A stretch of DNA of 64,000 bases. Source: Pseudomonas sp. (GTDB lineage: Bacteria > Pseudomonadota > Gammaproteobacteria > Pseudomonadales > Pseudomonadaceae). Made by a program: the position numbers and the translations under genes. The stretch is taken from NCBI RefSeq assembly GCF_028293835.1, contig NZ_JAQGNX010000082.1, positions 1 to 64,000 on the forward strand, given 5' to 3'. The notes beneath the pieces were generated by a model. It was not told the origin of the DNA, made no database searches, and saw nothing but the letters and a program-made list of their open reading frames with translations. Shown piece by piece: positions 31,159 to 38,875 of the stretch (its first letter is position 1; every line of letters begins with the position of its first letter).

Positions 31159-31398
31159 ATGAAAATCTTTTATGCCGTTATTGCCGCTGTACTGATGACC
31201 ACCTCCGTAGCGGCCATGGCCGAAGACGGCGGCGACCAGGTAATGAAGCGAATGAACGAACAACGTGCGATTGCCATGCAGCACTACCAGAACGAAAACA
31301 GCCGCAGCACTGCGGTGGTCAGTGCCCCGACTGACCAGAAGAAAGACACACGTGATCAGCAGAATGAACCTGCACCGGTAAACGACCAACGCAGCTAA
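31159..31398 (+). CDS. PtrA-like small periplasmic protein
   Basis: This 79-residue protein has a signal peptide (cleavage after AMA, about residue 20) and a hydrophilic mature part EDGGDQVMKRMNEQRAIAMQ. That resembles the conserved N-terminal motif of PtrA-type proteins (AE.G...MRM......AM..Y). In P. aeruginosa ptrA lies beside the copper regulators copRS and is copper-induced. Here a decayed response regulator is encoded convergently right after it, which supports the link. GGAG lies 9 bases before the ATG. Confidence 0.6.
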   Translation: MKIFYAVIAAVLMTTSVAAMAEDGGDQVMKRMNEQRAIAMQHYQNENSRSTAVVSAPTDQKKDTRDQQNEPAPVNDQRS

Positions 31399-31575
31399 AG
31401 AACAAAAGCATGTCGAGAGTTGACTGGGCGCTGCCGCCTTTTGCGGTGCAACACGGCGCGCATGCGGACGAGCAGCCCCGCCAAGGCGAAAGGTTTGACA
31501 GAAAATCATCAACGCCTGCGTCGAGGCCGCCCAGGCGATCACCGAGCCCATCCCTTGCGATGATGATCAACTGAG
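31395..31575 (-). pseudogene. Remnant of an OmpR/CopR-type response regulator receiver
   Basis: On the minus strand the frame reads PQLIIIARDGLGDRLGGLDA and GVDDFL, then shifts by one base to VKPFALAGLLVRMRAVLHRK before stopping at 31395-31397. This is the second half of a receiver domain (the acceptor part is missing) with a one-base frameshift, and no DNA-binding domain follows. Given the PtrA-like neighbour, it could be the remains of copR. Confidence 0.65.
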
Positions 31576-31844
31576 GAGCGCAGTCATGGCTGCTTTGCAA
31601 ATCGAAGCCATAGACCCGCAAAAATGCCCTGATCAGTGAAAAGACTCGACCTGGCGAGCGTTCTCGCCAGCGAGGCACCCCTTCAAGCTTGCTATAACCC
31701 AACAAATTTCCGTACCACTGCGACGGAAATTTCACTTGTTGACGACGCAAACCAAACGCTTGCGAACTTACTCTCTGCTCTTGTTTCCATCGTTGCGCTA
31801 GTGCATTTCTTGCCCTTGCGTACCCAAGAAAAAAGGAGTTAACA
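31576..31844. other. Intergenic region upstream of the small Ala/Thr-rich protein
   Basis: No gene is recognised. It probably holds the promoter of the gene at 31845, for example around TTGTTG...TACTCT at 31737-31770, but no convincing consensus is present. Confidence 0.35.
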
Positions 31845-32165
31845 ATGTCTATTGGCGCAATCTCAGCTTCCATCCACGCAAACCCAAATGTGGCTAACCA
31901 GGCAGCCTCAAAGACAAAAGCAGCTGCGGCCAGCCCAACTACGACGACTACCGGCAATACCGTCAGCGTTAACGCGGCCGCTTTAAAGGAAGCGACAGAA
32001 ACCTCCGCTGAAACCGCCAAAGAGGCAGGTCATGGTGATCGAGTAGCTCAACGACTCATAGCGAAGCAGCATCTGGCCTCGGCTGCGGCTGCCCAAACTC
32101 CAGCCAAGGGCAGTGTAAATGGTTCTGGGCAAGTTACAGGCGAGATCATTAACACCAAAGCATGA
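31845..32165 (+). CDS. Small Ala/Thr-rich hypothetical protein
   Basis: This 106-residue protein starts 7 bases after a strong AAGGAG. It is low in complexity (Ala, Thr, Ser, Lys), with SVNAAALKEATETSAET and a C-terminal EIINTKA. There is no signal peptide and no cysteine. It resembles small uncharacterised Pseudomonas proteins with a flagellin-like composition, but no family can be named. Confidence 0.65.
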   Translation: MSIGAISASIHANPNVANQAASKTKAAAASPTTTTTGNTVSVNAAALKEATETSAETAKEAGHGDRVAQRLIAKQHLASAAAAQTPAKGSVNGSGQVTGEIINTKA

Positions 32166-32187
32166 TGCCCACATAAGGTAATACAAA

Positions 32188-32215
32188 AGACAGTCCTCAT
32201 CGCTGAGGCCTGTCT
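32188..32215. terminator. Imperfect hairpin after the Ala/Thr-rich gene
   Basis: AGACAG-T-CCTCA, loop TCGC, TGAGG-C-CTGTCT forms an 11-bp stem with one mismatch, 22 bases after the stop. No T run follows, so termination is uncertain. Confidence 0.4.
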
Positions 32216-32351
32216 AAACATCATGTAACGGTAACTGAATACTCGCTGAAACCATTTCTCAAGTTCCTAACGAATTCGTGACGAGCGAACGTTTCAATTT
32301 ACTATGCGCCATTGATACAGGCGTCCTCATTTTGGTTTGATCGATCGACCT

Positions 32352-33947
32352 ATGAAAAACTCCATCGTGGAATTCTGCAAAAGTGACAAAGGAGCACTTA
32401 TATTATTGCTCAGCGTCACCGCATTGATTTTACTATTTGGCCTAGGCGCAAGAGAGTTGTGGGGTGCGGAAACTCGCTGGGCCAATATTTCATTGCAAAT
32501 GTTACAAAGTGGAGATTATTTTAACCCCTACCTCAAAGGTGCCGCCTATTACGACAAGCCACTACTGTCCTATTGGTTGATTACAGCGACCGCCGAGTTG
32601 ATGGGGGGGCTGAGTCACTGGTCATTGCGCTTGTCGTCAGTAATCGCAGCGTGGTTAAGTGTTTGGCTGATCTATTTGATTGGCATCCAACTGTTTAATA
32701 AAAGGACTGGTTTGATCGCCGGATGGATGCTGGCTACTACGTTCTTTTTTATTTTCTGGGGGCGGGTGGCAACAGCCGATACTTTGACAGTCTGTGGCGT
32801 GCTTGCTGCGGTTTGGTGGTACTGGCGAGGGCCGGATAATACCCGTCTAGGCCGCTATACCGTGTTCTTTTTGCTGCTGGCGATAACGTCGTTGTTCAAG
32901 GGATTGATCGGTTTCATTTTGCCGGCATTGGTGCTGCTGCCACATCTATTGAGCGAAGGCCGCTGGAGGCGTCACCTCAACGTTCGCATGGGTGCGGCGC
33001 TGCTGGTTGCGGGCGCGTGTTACATAATGCCGTTTGTTTTGTCGCATCTGTATGGCGCTCCTGCCTATCGGGAGAGCGGCCTGGGACTGGTGTTTCAGGA
33101 AAACTTCGTCCGCTTTTTTCAGCCTTTCGATAACCTCGGTCCGATCTACACCTATCTGGTCTATCTACCGATCTACACCCTGCCATGGGCGCCTTGCTGG
33201 ATCGCAGGCCTATGGGTTGTCGCCCGGCAGTGGCGGCAGGTGGAGCCAAACACCCGCTGGCTGGTAATGGGGCTGGGGTTGCTGTTTCTGTTCTTTACGG
33301 CCAGCGGCAGTAGGCGCAGCTATTACGTCTTACCACTCGTGCCGTTTGCGCAATTGATCGCCGCTTGGTGGGTTAACCGGCACATCGCTGGCAGACGCGC
33401 ATCGGGTAAAGTCAGCAGGCCTGTCTGGGCGTGGGGATTCGGTGTGGCCGCCGGCATACTGTTGTTGGTACTGGGTATAATCTATCCATGGACCAATGGC
33501 GGCGGCGGAGTGATTCAGTTCTCTGCTGATGTACGCAAAGAGGCCACCAAGAGCGCGCCCTGGAATCAATGGCGACTGGTGTTGGTTGAGGTCGACAACA
33601 AACTGCCAATGTATTTACAAAATGATGGAGATTCTTTCTATTACGTACGGGGCACTCAGGACTTTCCTGTTAATACCGACAGTGCATCGTTTATGGCGTG
33701 GCTGGAGAATAGCAGCGGTCAGCGCTGGAATCCCGACCGGACGATAATCGTTACGCAGTATCAAGATAAGGCTAGGTTGCCACTAACCTTTCTTGCCACC
33801 GATCACACCATCATCACTACGAAACTAAACAACGGTGCGCGACTGTTCCATTCGCGTGAATCCGGCAGCGTTGCATTTATACCCAAGACGGTAAGCACCG
33901 TTGTGGAAAATGGTGCAACTCCAAAAAGCGAATCAGACTATGACTAG
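32352..33947 (+). CDS. GT39/ArnT-like membrane glycosyltransferase
   Basis: This 531-residue protein has about 12 hydrophobic segments and a periplasmic C-terminal part. The first periplasmic loop contains ARELWGAETRW and YYDKPLLSYW, the acidic and K-P-L motifs typical of PMT/ArnT-family enzymes (GT39/GT83) that use polyprenyl-phosphate sugars. It could decorate lipid A or another surface glycan. The substrate is unknown. The ATG at 32352 is preferred to a TTG at 32337; neither has a clear ribosome site. Confidence 0.8.
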   Translation: MKNSIVEFCKSDKGALILLLSVTALILLFGLGARELWGAETRWANISLQMLQSGDYFNPYLKGAAYYDKPLLSYWLITATAELMGGLSHWSLRLSSVIAAWLSVWLIYLIGIQLFNKRTGLIAGWMLATTFFFIFWGRVATADTLTVCGVLAAVWWYWRGPDNTRLGRYTVFFLLLAITSLFKGLIGFILPALVLLPHLLSEGRWRRHLNVRMGAALLVAGACYIMPFVLSHLYGAPAYRESGLGLVFQENFVRFFQPFDNLGPIYTYLVYLPIYTLPWAPCWIAGLWVVARQWRQVEPNTRWLVMGLGLLFLFFTASGSRRSYYVLPLVPFAQLIAAWWVNRHIAGRRASGKVSRPVWAWGFGVAAGILLLVLGIIYPWTNGGGGVIQFSADVRKEATKSAPWNQWRLVLVEVDNKLPMYLQNDGDSFYYVRGTQDFPVNTDSASFMAWLENSSGQRWNPDRTIIVTQYQDKARLPLTFLATDHTIITTKLNNGARLFHSRESGSVAFIPKTVSTVVENGATPKSESDYD

Positions 33948-34030
33948 CATTTATCTATGAAGTACAAAACCGGAATCTGCGTTAATACAAAATAACGATT
34001 TGCAGCCAAATGTGGAATTGCACAAATCCC

Positions 34031-34107
34031 TGTAGCAGCCAACTTGTGGCGAGGCGGTAGATCTCACATACCGCGTCAAACCCTTCGCCAATAAGTTGGC
34101 TCCTACG
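34031..34107. repeat. Inverted pair of REP palindromes (REPIN-like)
   Basis: TGTAGCAGCCAACTTG-TGGCGAGGCGG at the left and its inverted counterpart CGCCAATAAGTTGGCTCCTAC at the right enclose a spacer of about 30 bases. It lies between the convergent GT39 gene and cysQ. Confidence 0.8.
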
Positions 34108-34122
34108 ATTGAAGGCAGTTGG

Positions 34123-34980
34123 TCAGGATGGCCGGTTAAGGCCTTTAGCCAATTCCAATAACTTACCGTGCCACGCTGCATTGGCAGGTAATGCCAGGAA
34201 AAACGGGTTGAGCAGTGATTCACGCGCTGGATAGCTGAATGTTTGGCCTGACAGTTCAAGCACTTCGCCGCGGGCGCCTTCCAGCACGCCTTGGGCGGCC
34301 GCTGTGTCCCATTGCGAGGTGGGTGCAAGGCGTGGGTAGCAATCGGCGGCGCCTTCCGCCAGCAAGCAAAATTTCAACGAACTGCCGATATTAGTCAGTT
34401 GCAACTCGCCCAGGCTTTCCGACAACCCAGCCAACAGCCGTTCCTGTTCCGGACTGGTATGGCGTCGACTGGCGACTACGGTGAACACCTCGCCTGCCGC
34501 CAATACGTCTCGTGTCCTGATCGGCGCAAGATGATTTTCGTCGTCGCTGCGCCATGCGCCCAACCCTGCACCACCGAAATAACAACGATTATTGGTCGGC
34601 ATCGACACTACGCCAAACACCACTTTGCCGCGCTCGATCAGCGCGATGTTGACCGTAAACTCTTCGCTGCCAGCGATAAATTCCTTGGTCCCGTCCAGCG
34701 GATCAACCAGCCACCAGCGCTCCCACGTAGCGCGTTCGCTCAAGGGAATGTCGGCGTCCTCCTCAGACAGCACATGAATGTCAGGAGCCAACGCCTGTAA
34801 GCCGGCGACCAATAAATGGTGAGCCGCCAAGTCAGCGGCGGTGACCGGCGATTCGTCAGCCTTGGTCATCACCGCTACGTCAGCACGCCAATACGGCAAA
34901 ATCACTTCACCGGCACGGCGCGCCATCTCGATAACCGGCGCCAACAACGGGTGCGGCAAGTGAGCGAAGGCATTGGTCAT
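34123..34980 (-). CDS. cysQ: 3'(2'),5'-bisphosphate nucleotidase CysQ
   Basis: This 285-residue inositol-monophosphatase-family enzyme removes the 3'-phosphate from PAP made in sulfate assimilation. Metal-binding motifs are visible: VLSEEDADIP and WWLVDPLDGTKEFI, and later SQWDTAAAQGVLEGARG. It overlaps the end of nudE by 4 bases, forming a nudE-cysQ unit. Confidence 0.92.
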   Translation of the reverse strand: MTNAFAHLPHPLLAPVIEMARRAGEVILPYWRADVAVMTKADESPVTAADLAAHHLLVAGLQALAPDIHVLSEEDADIPLSERATWERWWLVDPLDGTKEFIAGSEEFTVNIALIERGKVVFGVVSMPTNNRCYFGGAGLGAWRSDDENHLAPIRTRDVLAAGEVFTVVASRRHTSPEQERLLAGLSESLGELQLTNIGSSLKFCLLAEGAADCYPRLAPTSQWDTAAAQGVLEGARGEVLELSGQTFSYPARESLLNPFFLALPANAAWHGKLLELAKGLNRPS

Positions 34981-35543
34981 GGTTGAAAGTCGCCACGCTG
35001 GGTCAACAAATCCCGAACCAGATACAGCGCGGCCAATGCTCGGCCTTCACTGAATTGCGGGTGCTGGACCAAGCTGGACAGCTCGCGCAAATTGACTCGA
35101 TCAACACGCATTGGCTCGGGTTCGTCGCCAGGCAATGTTTCTTCGTACAGGTCGGTGGCCAACACCACCTGAATTTTCTGGCTCATATAACCAGGCGACA
35201 GCGACAGCTCGGTCAAGTGCTCAAGTTGGCGTGCACCGTAACCCGCCTCTTCCTTCAGCTCACGGTTTGCTGCGGCCAGAATATCCTCACCCGGTTCGAT
35301 CAAACCCTTGGGCAACGACAACTCGTACTCGTCAGTACCGCCACAGTATTCTTCAATCAACACGGCGTGATCCGCATCGAGCATCGCGACGATCATCACT
35401 GCGCCATATCCGGTACCCCGACCGACCAGACGTTCGTAAGTACGTTCTACGCCATTGGAAAAGCGCAACTGCAGCTCTTCGACGCGGAACAAACGGCTAC
35501 TAGCGACGATTTCGCGGGCGAGTATGGTGGGTTTCTGGCGCAT
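34977..35543 (-). CDS. nudE: ADP compounds hydrolase NudE
   Basis: This 188-residue Nudix hydrolase cleaves ADP-ribose, Ap3A and NADH-type compounds. The Nudix box is GLIEPGEDILAAANRELKEE followed by AGYGA. The start MRQKPTILAREIV is chosen because it matches the family start and length; an upstream in-frame start at 35621 is rejected. It is divergent from yrfG and overlaps cysQ. Confidence 0.92.
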   Translation of the reverse strand: MRQKPTILAREIVASSRLFRVEELQLRFSNGVERTYERLVGRGTGYGAVMIVAMLDADHAVLIEEYCGGTDEYELSLPKGLIEPGEDILAAANRELKEEAGYGARQLEHLTELSLSPGYMSQKIQVVLATDLYEETLPGDEPEPMRVDRVNLRELSSLVQHPQFSEGRALAALYLVRDLLTQRGDFQP

Positions 35544-35641
35544 GACAGGCTCCTTTGCTGGACGGGGTACTATACCGTGGCTTTTCCGATTGTCTGTGTC
35601 GGAAATAACAACGCTATTCATTCACCGCCGAGAATCCTCAA

Positions 35642-36304
35642 ATGCCTTCTTTACCCTGGCGCGACATTGACACCGTTCTGCTTGATATGGACGGCACCCT
35701 GCTTGACCTGCATTACGACAATCATTTTTGGATGGAACACCTGCCCCAGCGTTACGCTGACCTGCACGGTGTCAGCCGAGCCATGGCCGAACTGGAAATA
35801 AAACCGCTGTTCGAGCAGAACGCCGGAACACTCAATTGGTACTGCCTGGACTTCTGGAGTGCCGAGTTGAAGTTGTCTTTGCGTGACCTGAAACTTGAAA
35901 CCGCCGATCTGATTGCCCTACGGCCCGATGCCGAAACTTTTCTGGCAGCGATCCAGACAGCGGGAAAACGCGTGATCATGATCACCAACGCGCACCGCGA
36001 TTCGTTGTCACTGAAGATGGAGCGTGTCCAATTAGCTCCCTATTTCGAACGCATGATCAGCTCACACGATTACGGATTCCCCAAGGAAAGCCCGCAATTC
36101 TGGGATGCGTTGCACGCCGACATCAACTTTAATCCCAGCCGTAGTTTGTTTATCGACGACACCCTGCCGATCCTGCGCAGCGCCCAGCGGTTTGGCATTG
36201 AGCATTTATTAGCCGTCAGCGAACCTGACAGTCAGAAAGGCCCGAAGAACACCGAAGAATTCGCCGCCGTTGGCGACTATCGAGAATTGATACTGGGCCT
36301 GTAA
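35642..36304 (+). CDS. yrfG: GMP/IMP nucleotidase YrfG
   Basis: This 220-residue HAD-family phosphatase has motif I DTVLLDMDGTLLDL, motif II MITNAHRD and motif IV FIDDTLPIL. It is the usual divergent partner of nudE in Pseudomonas and enterics. It dephosphorylates purine 5'-nucleotides. The stop codon abuts a REP element. Confidence 0.9.
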   Translation: MPSLPWRDIDTVLLDMDGTLLDLHYDNHFWMEHLPQRYADLHGVSRAMAELEIKPLFEQNAGTLNWYCLDFWSAELKLSLRDLKLETADLIALRPDAETFLAAIQTAGKRVIMITNAHRDSLSLKMERVQLAPYFERMISSHDYGFPKESPQFWDALHADINFNPSRSLFIDDTLPILRSAQRFGIEHLLAVSEPDSQKGPKNTEEFAAVGDYRELILGL

Positions 36305-36371
36305 GAGCCTACTTGTTGGCGAGACGGCCTGACGGACCGTATCAACCTCTCGTCAGCAAGTTGGCTTCTAC
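36301..36371. repeat. Inverted pair of REP palindromes after yrfG
   Basis: GTAAGAGCCTACTTGTTGG with CGAGACGG and the inverted CGTCAGCAAGTTGGCTTCTAC form a REPIN-like pair. The TAA stop of yrfG lies in the first arm. A further diverged arm (CGCCGCCTCGCCAACGCG) is at about 36,399-36,416. Confidence 0.75.
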
Positions 36372-36437
36372 ACAGACCGAGCGCGGTGTATCTGATACGC
36401 CGCCTCGCCAACGCGCTAGATCCCACAGAGACCGAGC

Positions 36438-36893
36438 TTACTCAGGAATCCGAAGCGTCTGGCCCGGATAGATCTTGTTCACGTCCTTGAGCATGGGTTT
36501 ATTGGCGTCGAATATCTTTTGATATTTATTGGCATCGCCATACACCCGCTTCGAAATGGCGCTCAGCGTGTCGCCTTTCTGCACGGTTTCGAAACGTGAT
36601 TCTACGGCGGGTGCCGCAGTTGACGCTGACGCAGCAACAGTCATCTGGTCATCGACTTTTTCTACGCCCTGAATGTTGCCCAGCGTCACTAGAATCTTTT
36701 CTTTTTCCTCTTGGCTGGCCGCCTCGCCCGTGACCGTCACGGTGCTGCCCGCTACCGTTGTCTGCACGTTGGGGTTCCCCAAACCTACATCGGTTATATG
36801 CTTTTTCAAGACTTCATCAGCGTTGGCATTACCGGGCGTGATTGCGTCGAGAATCTTTTCTCCGGCTTCTTTCAAGAAACTAAAAATACTCAT
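36438..36893 (-). CDS. BON/LysM-domain protein (Kbp/YgaU-like)
   Basis: This 151-residue cytoplasmic protein has a BON domain at about 25-90 (VTVTGEAASQEEKEKILVTL) and a C-terminal LysM domain at about 103-150 (TVQKGDTLSAISKRVYGDAN ... YPGQTLRIPE). E. coli Kbp with the same layout binds potassium. The gene is single and monocistronic. Confidence 0.88.
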   Translation of the reverse strand: MSIFSFLKEAGEKILDAITPGNANADEVLKKHITDVGLGNPNVQTTVAGSTVTVTGEAASQEEKEKILVTLGNIQGVEKVDDQMTVAASASTAAPAVESRFETVQKGDTLSAISKRVYGDANKYQKIFDANKPMLKDVNKIYPGQTLRIPE

Positions 36894-37053
36894 GGCTCAT
36901 CTCCTTACGTTTTTTTGAGGACGAACTTCATGTCCGACTGGTTAACGTTAGTTCGAACGAGCGAGTTGGCAGAGGGATCCGACCAACTGCGGTTCACCCA
37001 TCGCAAGGCCAGAGCGCTAGAATCAGCGGCCTGAACCGCGCACTGGAGTGAAG

Positions 37054-37941
37054 ATGGACATCAAGCAGCTCAAATTCCTCATCGCCCTCGACGAAACCCG
37101 ACATTTCGGTCAGGCGGCGGCGCGCTGTAATATCACCCAACCGACCCTTTCCATGCGCCTGCGCAGCCTGGAAGAAGAGCTTGAATTGCAGCTGGTCAAT
37201 CGCGGTCAGCGTTTCGAAGGCTTTACCGCGCCGGGCGAACGTGTACTGGCGTGGGCCAGAACAGTGTTGGCGGCGTATGACGGTTTACAGGCAGAGGCTG
37301 CCGCCTGCCGAGGGCATCTGGTGGGTACATTGCGGCTTGGCCTGGTGCCATTGTCGAGCTTCGACCCGATGGTATTGCTGGAGCGCATGCATGAACTGCA
37401 CCCGAACCTGCGCTTTGAACTGTCGTCCCTCAGTTCCGAGCAAATGCTCGAACAGTTGGCGAGCAATCAACTGGACCTGGGCGTGTCGTACCTGGAGCGC
37501 CTGGACAACGAACGTTTCGATTCGCTGGCATTAGAGGAAACCCGCATGGGCTTGCTCTACGACCAGCGCCATTTCAGCTTTAGCGATGAGTTACTGAGCT
37601 GGAAAAGCCTGATCGAACTTCCCCTTGGCCTGTTAACCAGTGGCATGCACTTTCGCCAGTCCATCGATCATAACTTTCACAGCCGTGGCCTGAACCCGTT
37701 GCCGCTGCTGCAAACCGATTCAGTACATCAACTGCTGCAAGCGGTACAAGGTGGTTTTTGCTGCGCAGTCATGCCGCTCCAATCTGGCCTGGAAACCTTG
37801 AGCGAACACGTGCGCCTGCAGCCCATTGCCGATGCGCAAACCTTGGCGCGCCTTGGCTTGATCATGCGCCGTAGTGCCCCGCGCTCAGCCCTGGCCGAAG
37901 CCTGCTTCAGCACCTACAAAACAATCATTGGCGCGTCTTGA
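37054..37941 (+). CDS. LysR-family transcriptional regulator
   Basis: This 295-residue regulator has an N-terminal winged helix (QLKFLIALDETRHFGQAAAR, then ITQPTLSMRLRSLEEELEL) and a C-terminal co-inducer domain. The ATG at 37054 has GGAG 5 bases upstream. It lies directly upstream of fdhD and the formate-dehydrogenase-like gene on the same strand and may regulate them. That is inferred from position. Confidence 0.88.
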   Translation: MDIKQLKFLIALDETRHFGQAAARCNITQPTLSMRLRSLEEELELQLVNRGQRFEGFTAPGERVLAWARTVLAAYDGLQAEAAACRGHLVGTLRLGLVPLSSFDPMVLLERMHELHPNLRFELSSLSSEQMLEQLASNQLDLGVSYLERLDNERFDSLALEETRMGLLYDQRHFSFSDELLSWKSLIELPLGLLTSGMHFRQSIDHNFHSRGLNPLPLLQTDSVHQLLQAVQGGFCCAVMPLQSGLETLSEHVRLQPIADAQTLARLGLIMRRSAPRSALAEACFSTYKTIIGAS

Positions 37942-38035
37942 TCGACGCCCTCTATCGCCTTATCGGTAATAGCGATTAGACGCCATCCCACGGGAAGCCT
38001 AGGCTGGTGGCTAAATAATCAGCCGGTACTTTTCC

Positions 38036-38875
38036 ATGCCTTCCAAGCGCACGGTCAGCACGGTGCCCGCCTTACAGTCGCCCGCGCCCACCGCAAGTCA
38101 ATCCTATAGCTACTCCAATCTTGAGCTCGACACGTCCGCACGCACGGACCTTGCCGAAGAAGTAGCTTTGGCCATCACATATAACGGCATCAGCCAGGCG
38201 GTGATGCTGGTCACGCCTACCGACCTCGAAGACTTCATTGTCGGATTCAGTCTGGGCAGCGGCATCATTGCCTCCCCTGACGAAATCTATGACCTGAAAC
38301 TCAGCGGCTCAGGCTCCGCGCAGCACGCCCAGGTAGAGATAGCCAGCCGCGCCTTCTGGAACCTCAAGCAGCAGCGACGCCAGCTAGCGGGGACCAGCGG
38401 TTGCGGGTTGTGCGGAGTTGAGGCGATCGAACAAGCGTTGCCCGAACTCACAGTATTGCCTGGCGCACCCTTGCCTCCGGCGATTTGGCTGGAAGGGCTG
38501 CGCCAACGCATCGGTGCCTTTCAGCCGCTGGGGCAGCATTGCGGGGCCGTTCATGCGGCGTTGTTCATGGACAGCAACGGCGAGCTGTTGCTGGGCCGTG
38601 AAGACATTGGCCGGCATAACGCACTCGATAAATTGATCGGCGCGCTGATCCGCCAGAACATTTCCATCACAGGCGGCCTTGCCATCGTCACCAGCCGCTG
38701 CAGCCTGGAGTTAATCCAGAAAGTCCTGCGCGCCGGTATTCAGACGCTGGTTAGTTTGTCCTCACCCACCGGCCTCGCTTTGCAATGGGCACGCCGGCAT
38801 AACCTCAATTTAATTCACCTGCCGCAACACAGCGCGCCACGTGTCTATAGCCCTGCGATGGAGAGTCAAGCGTGA
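38036..38875 (+). CDS. fdhD: Formate dehydrogenase accessory sulfurtransferase FdhD
   Basis: This 279-residue protein transfers sulfur to the molybdenum cofactor of formate-dehydrogenase-type enzymes. The active cysteine loop is GTSGCGLCGVEAIEQ. Further motifs are GQHCGAVHAA and GREDIGRHNALDKLIGA. Its stop overlaps the GTG start of the oxidoreductase gene (4 bases), so the maturation factor and its likely client are coupled. Confidence 0.93.
   Translation: MPSKRTVSTVPALQSPAPTASQSYSYSNLELDTSARTDLAEEVALAITYNGISQAVMLVTPTDLEDFIVGFSLGSGIIASPDEIYDLKLSGSGSAQHAQVEIASRAFWNLKQQRRQLAGTSGCGLCGVEAIEQALPELTVLPGAPLPPAIWLEGLRQRIGAFQPLGQHCGAVHAALFMDSNGELLLGREDIGRHNALDKLIGALIRQNISITGGLAIVTSRCSLELIQKVLRAGIQTLVSLSSPTGLALQWARRHNLNLIHLPQHSAPRVYSPAMESQA

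Noticed and set aside
30976..31551. 191-codon minus-strand frame
   Set aside because: It covers the PtrA-like gene and one frame of the broken response regulator; it has no independent coding sign.
31319..32020. 233-codon minus-strand frame
   Set aside because: Only the receiver-like part (31395-31575) is meaningful. The rest is antisense to a gene with a strong ribosome site.
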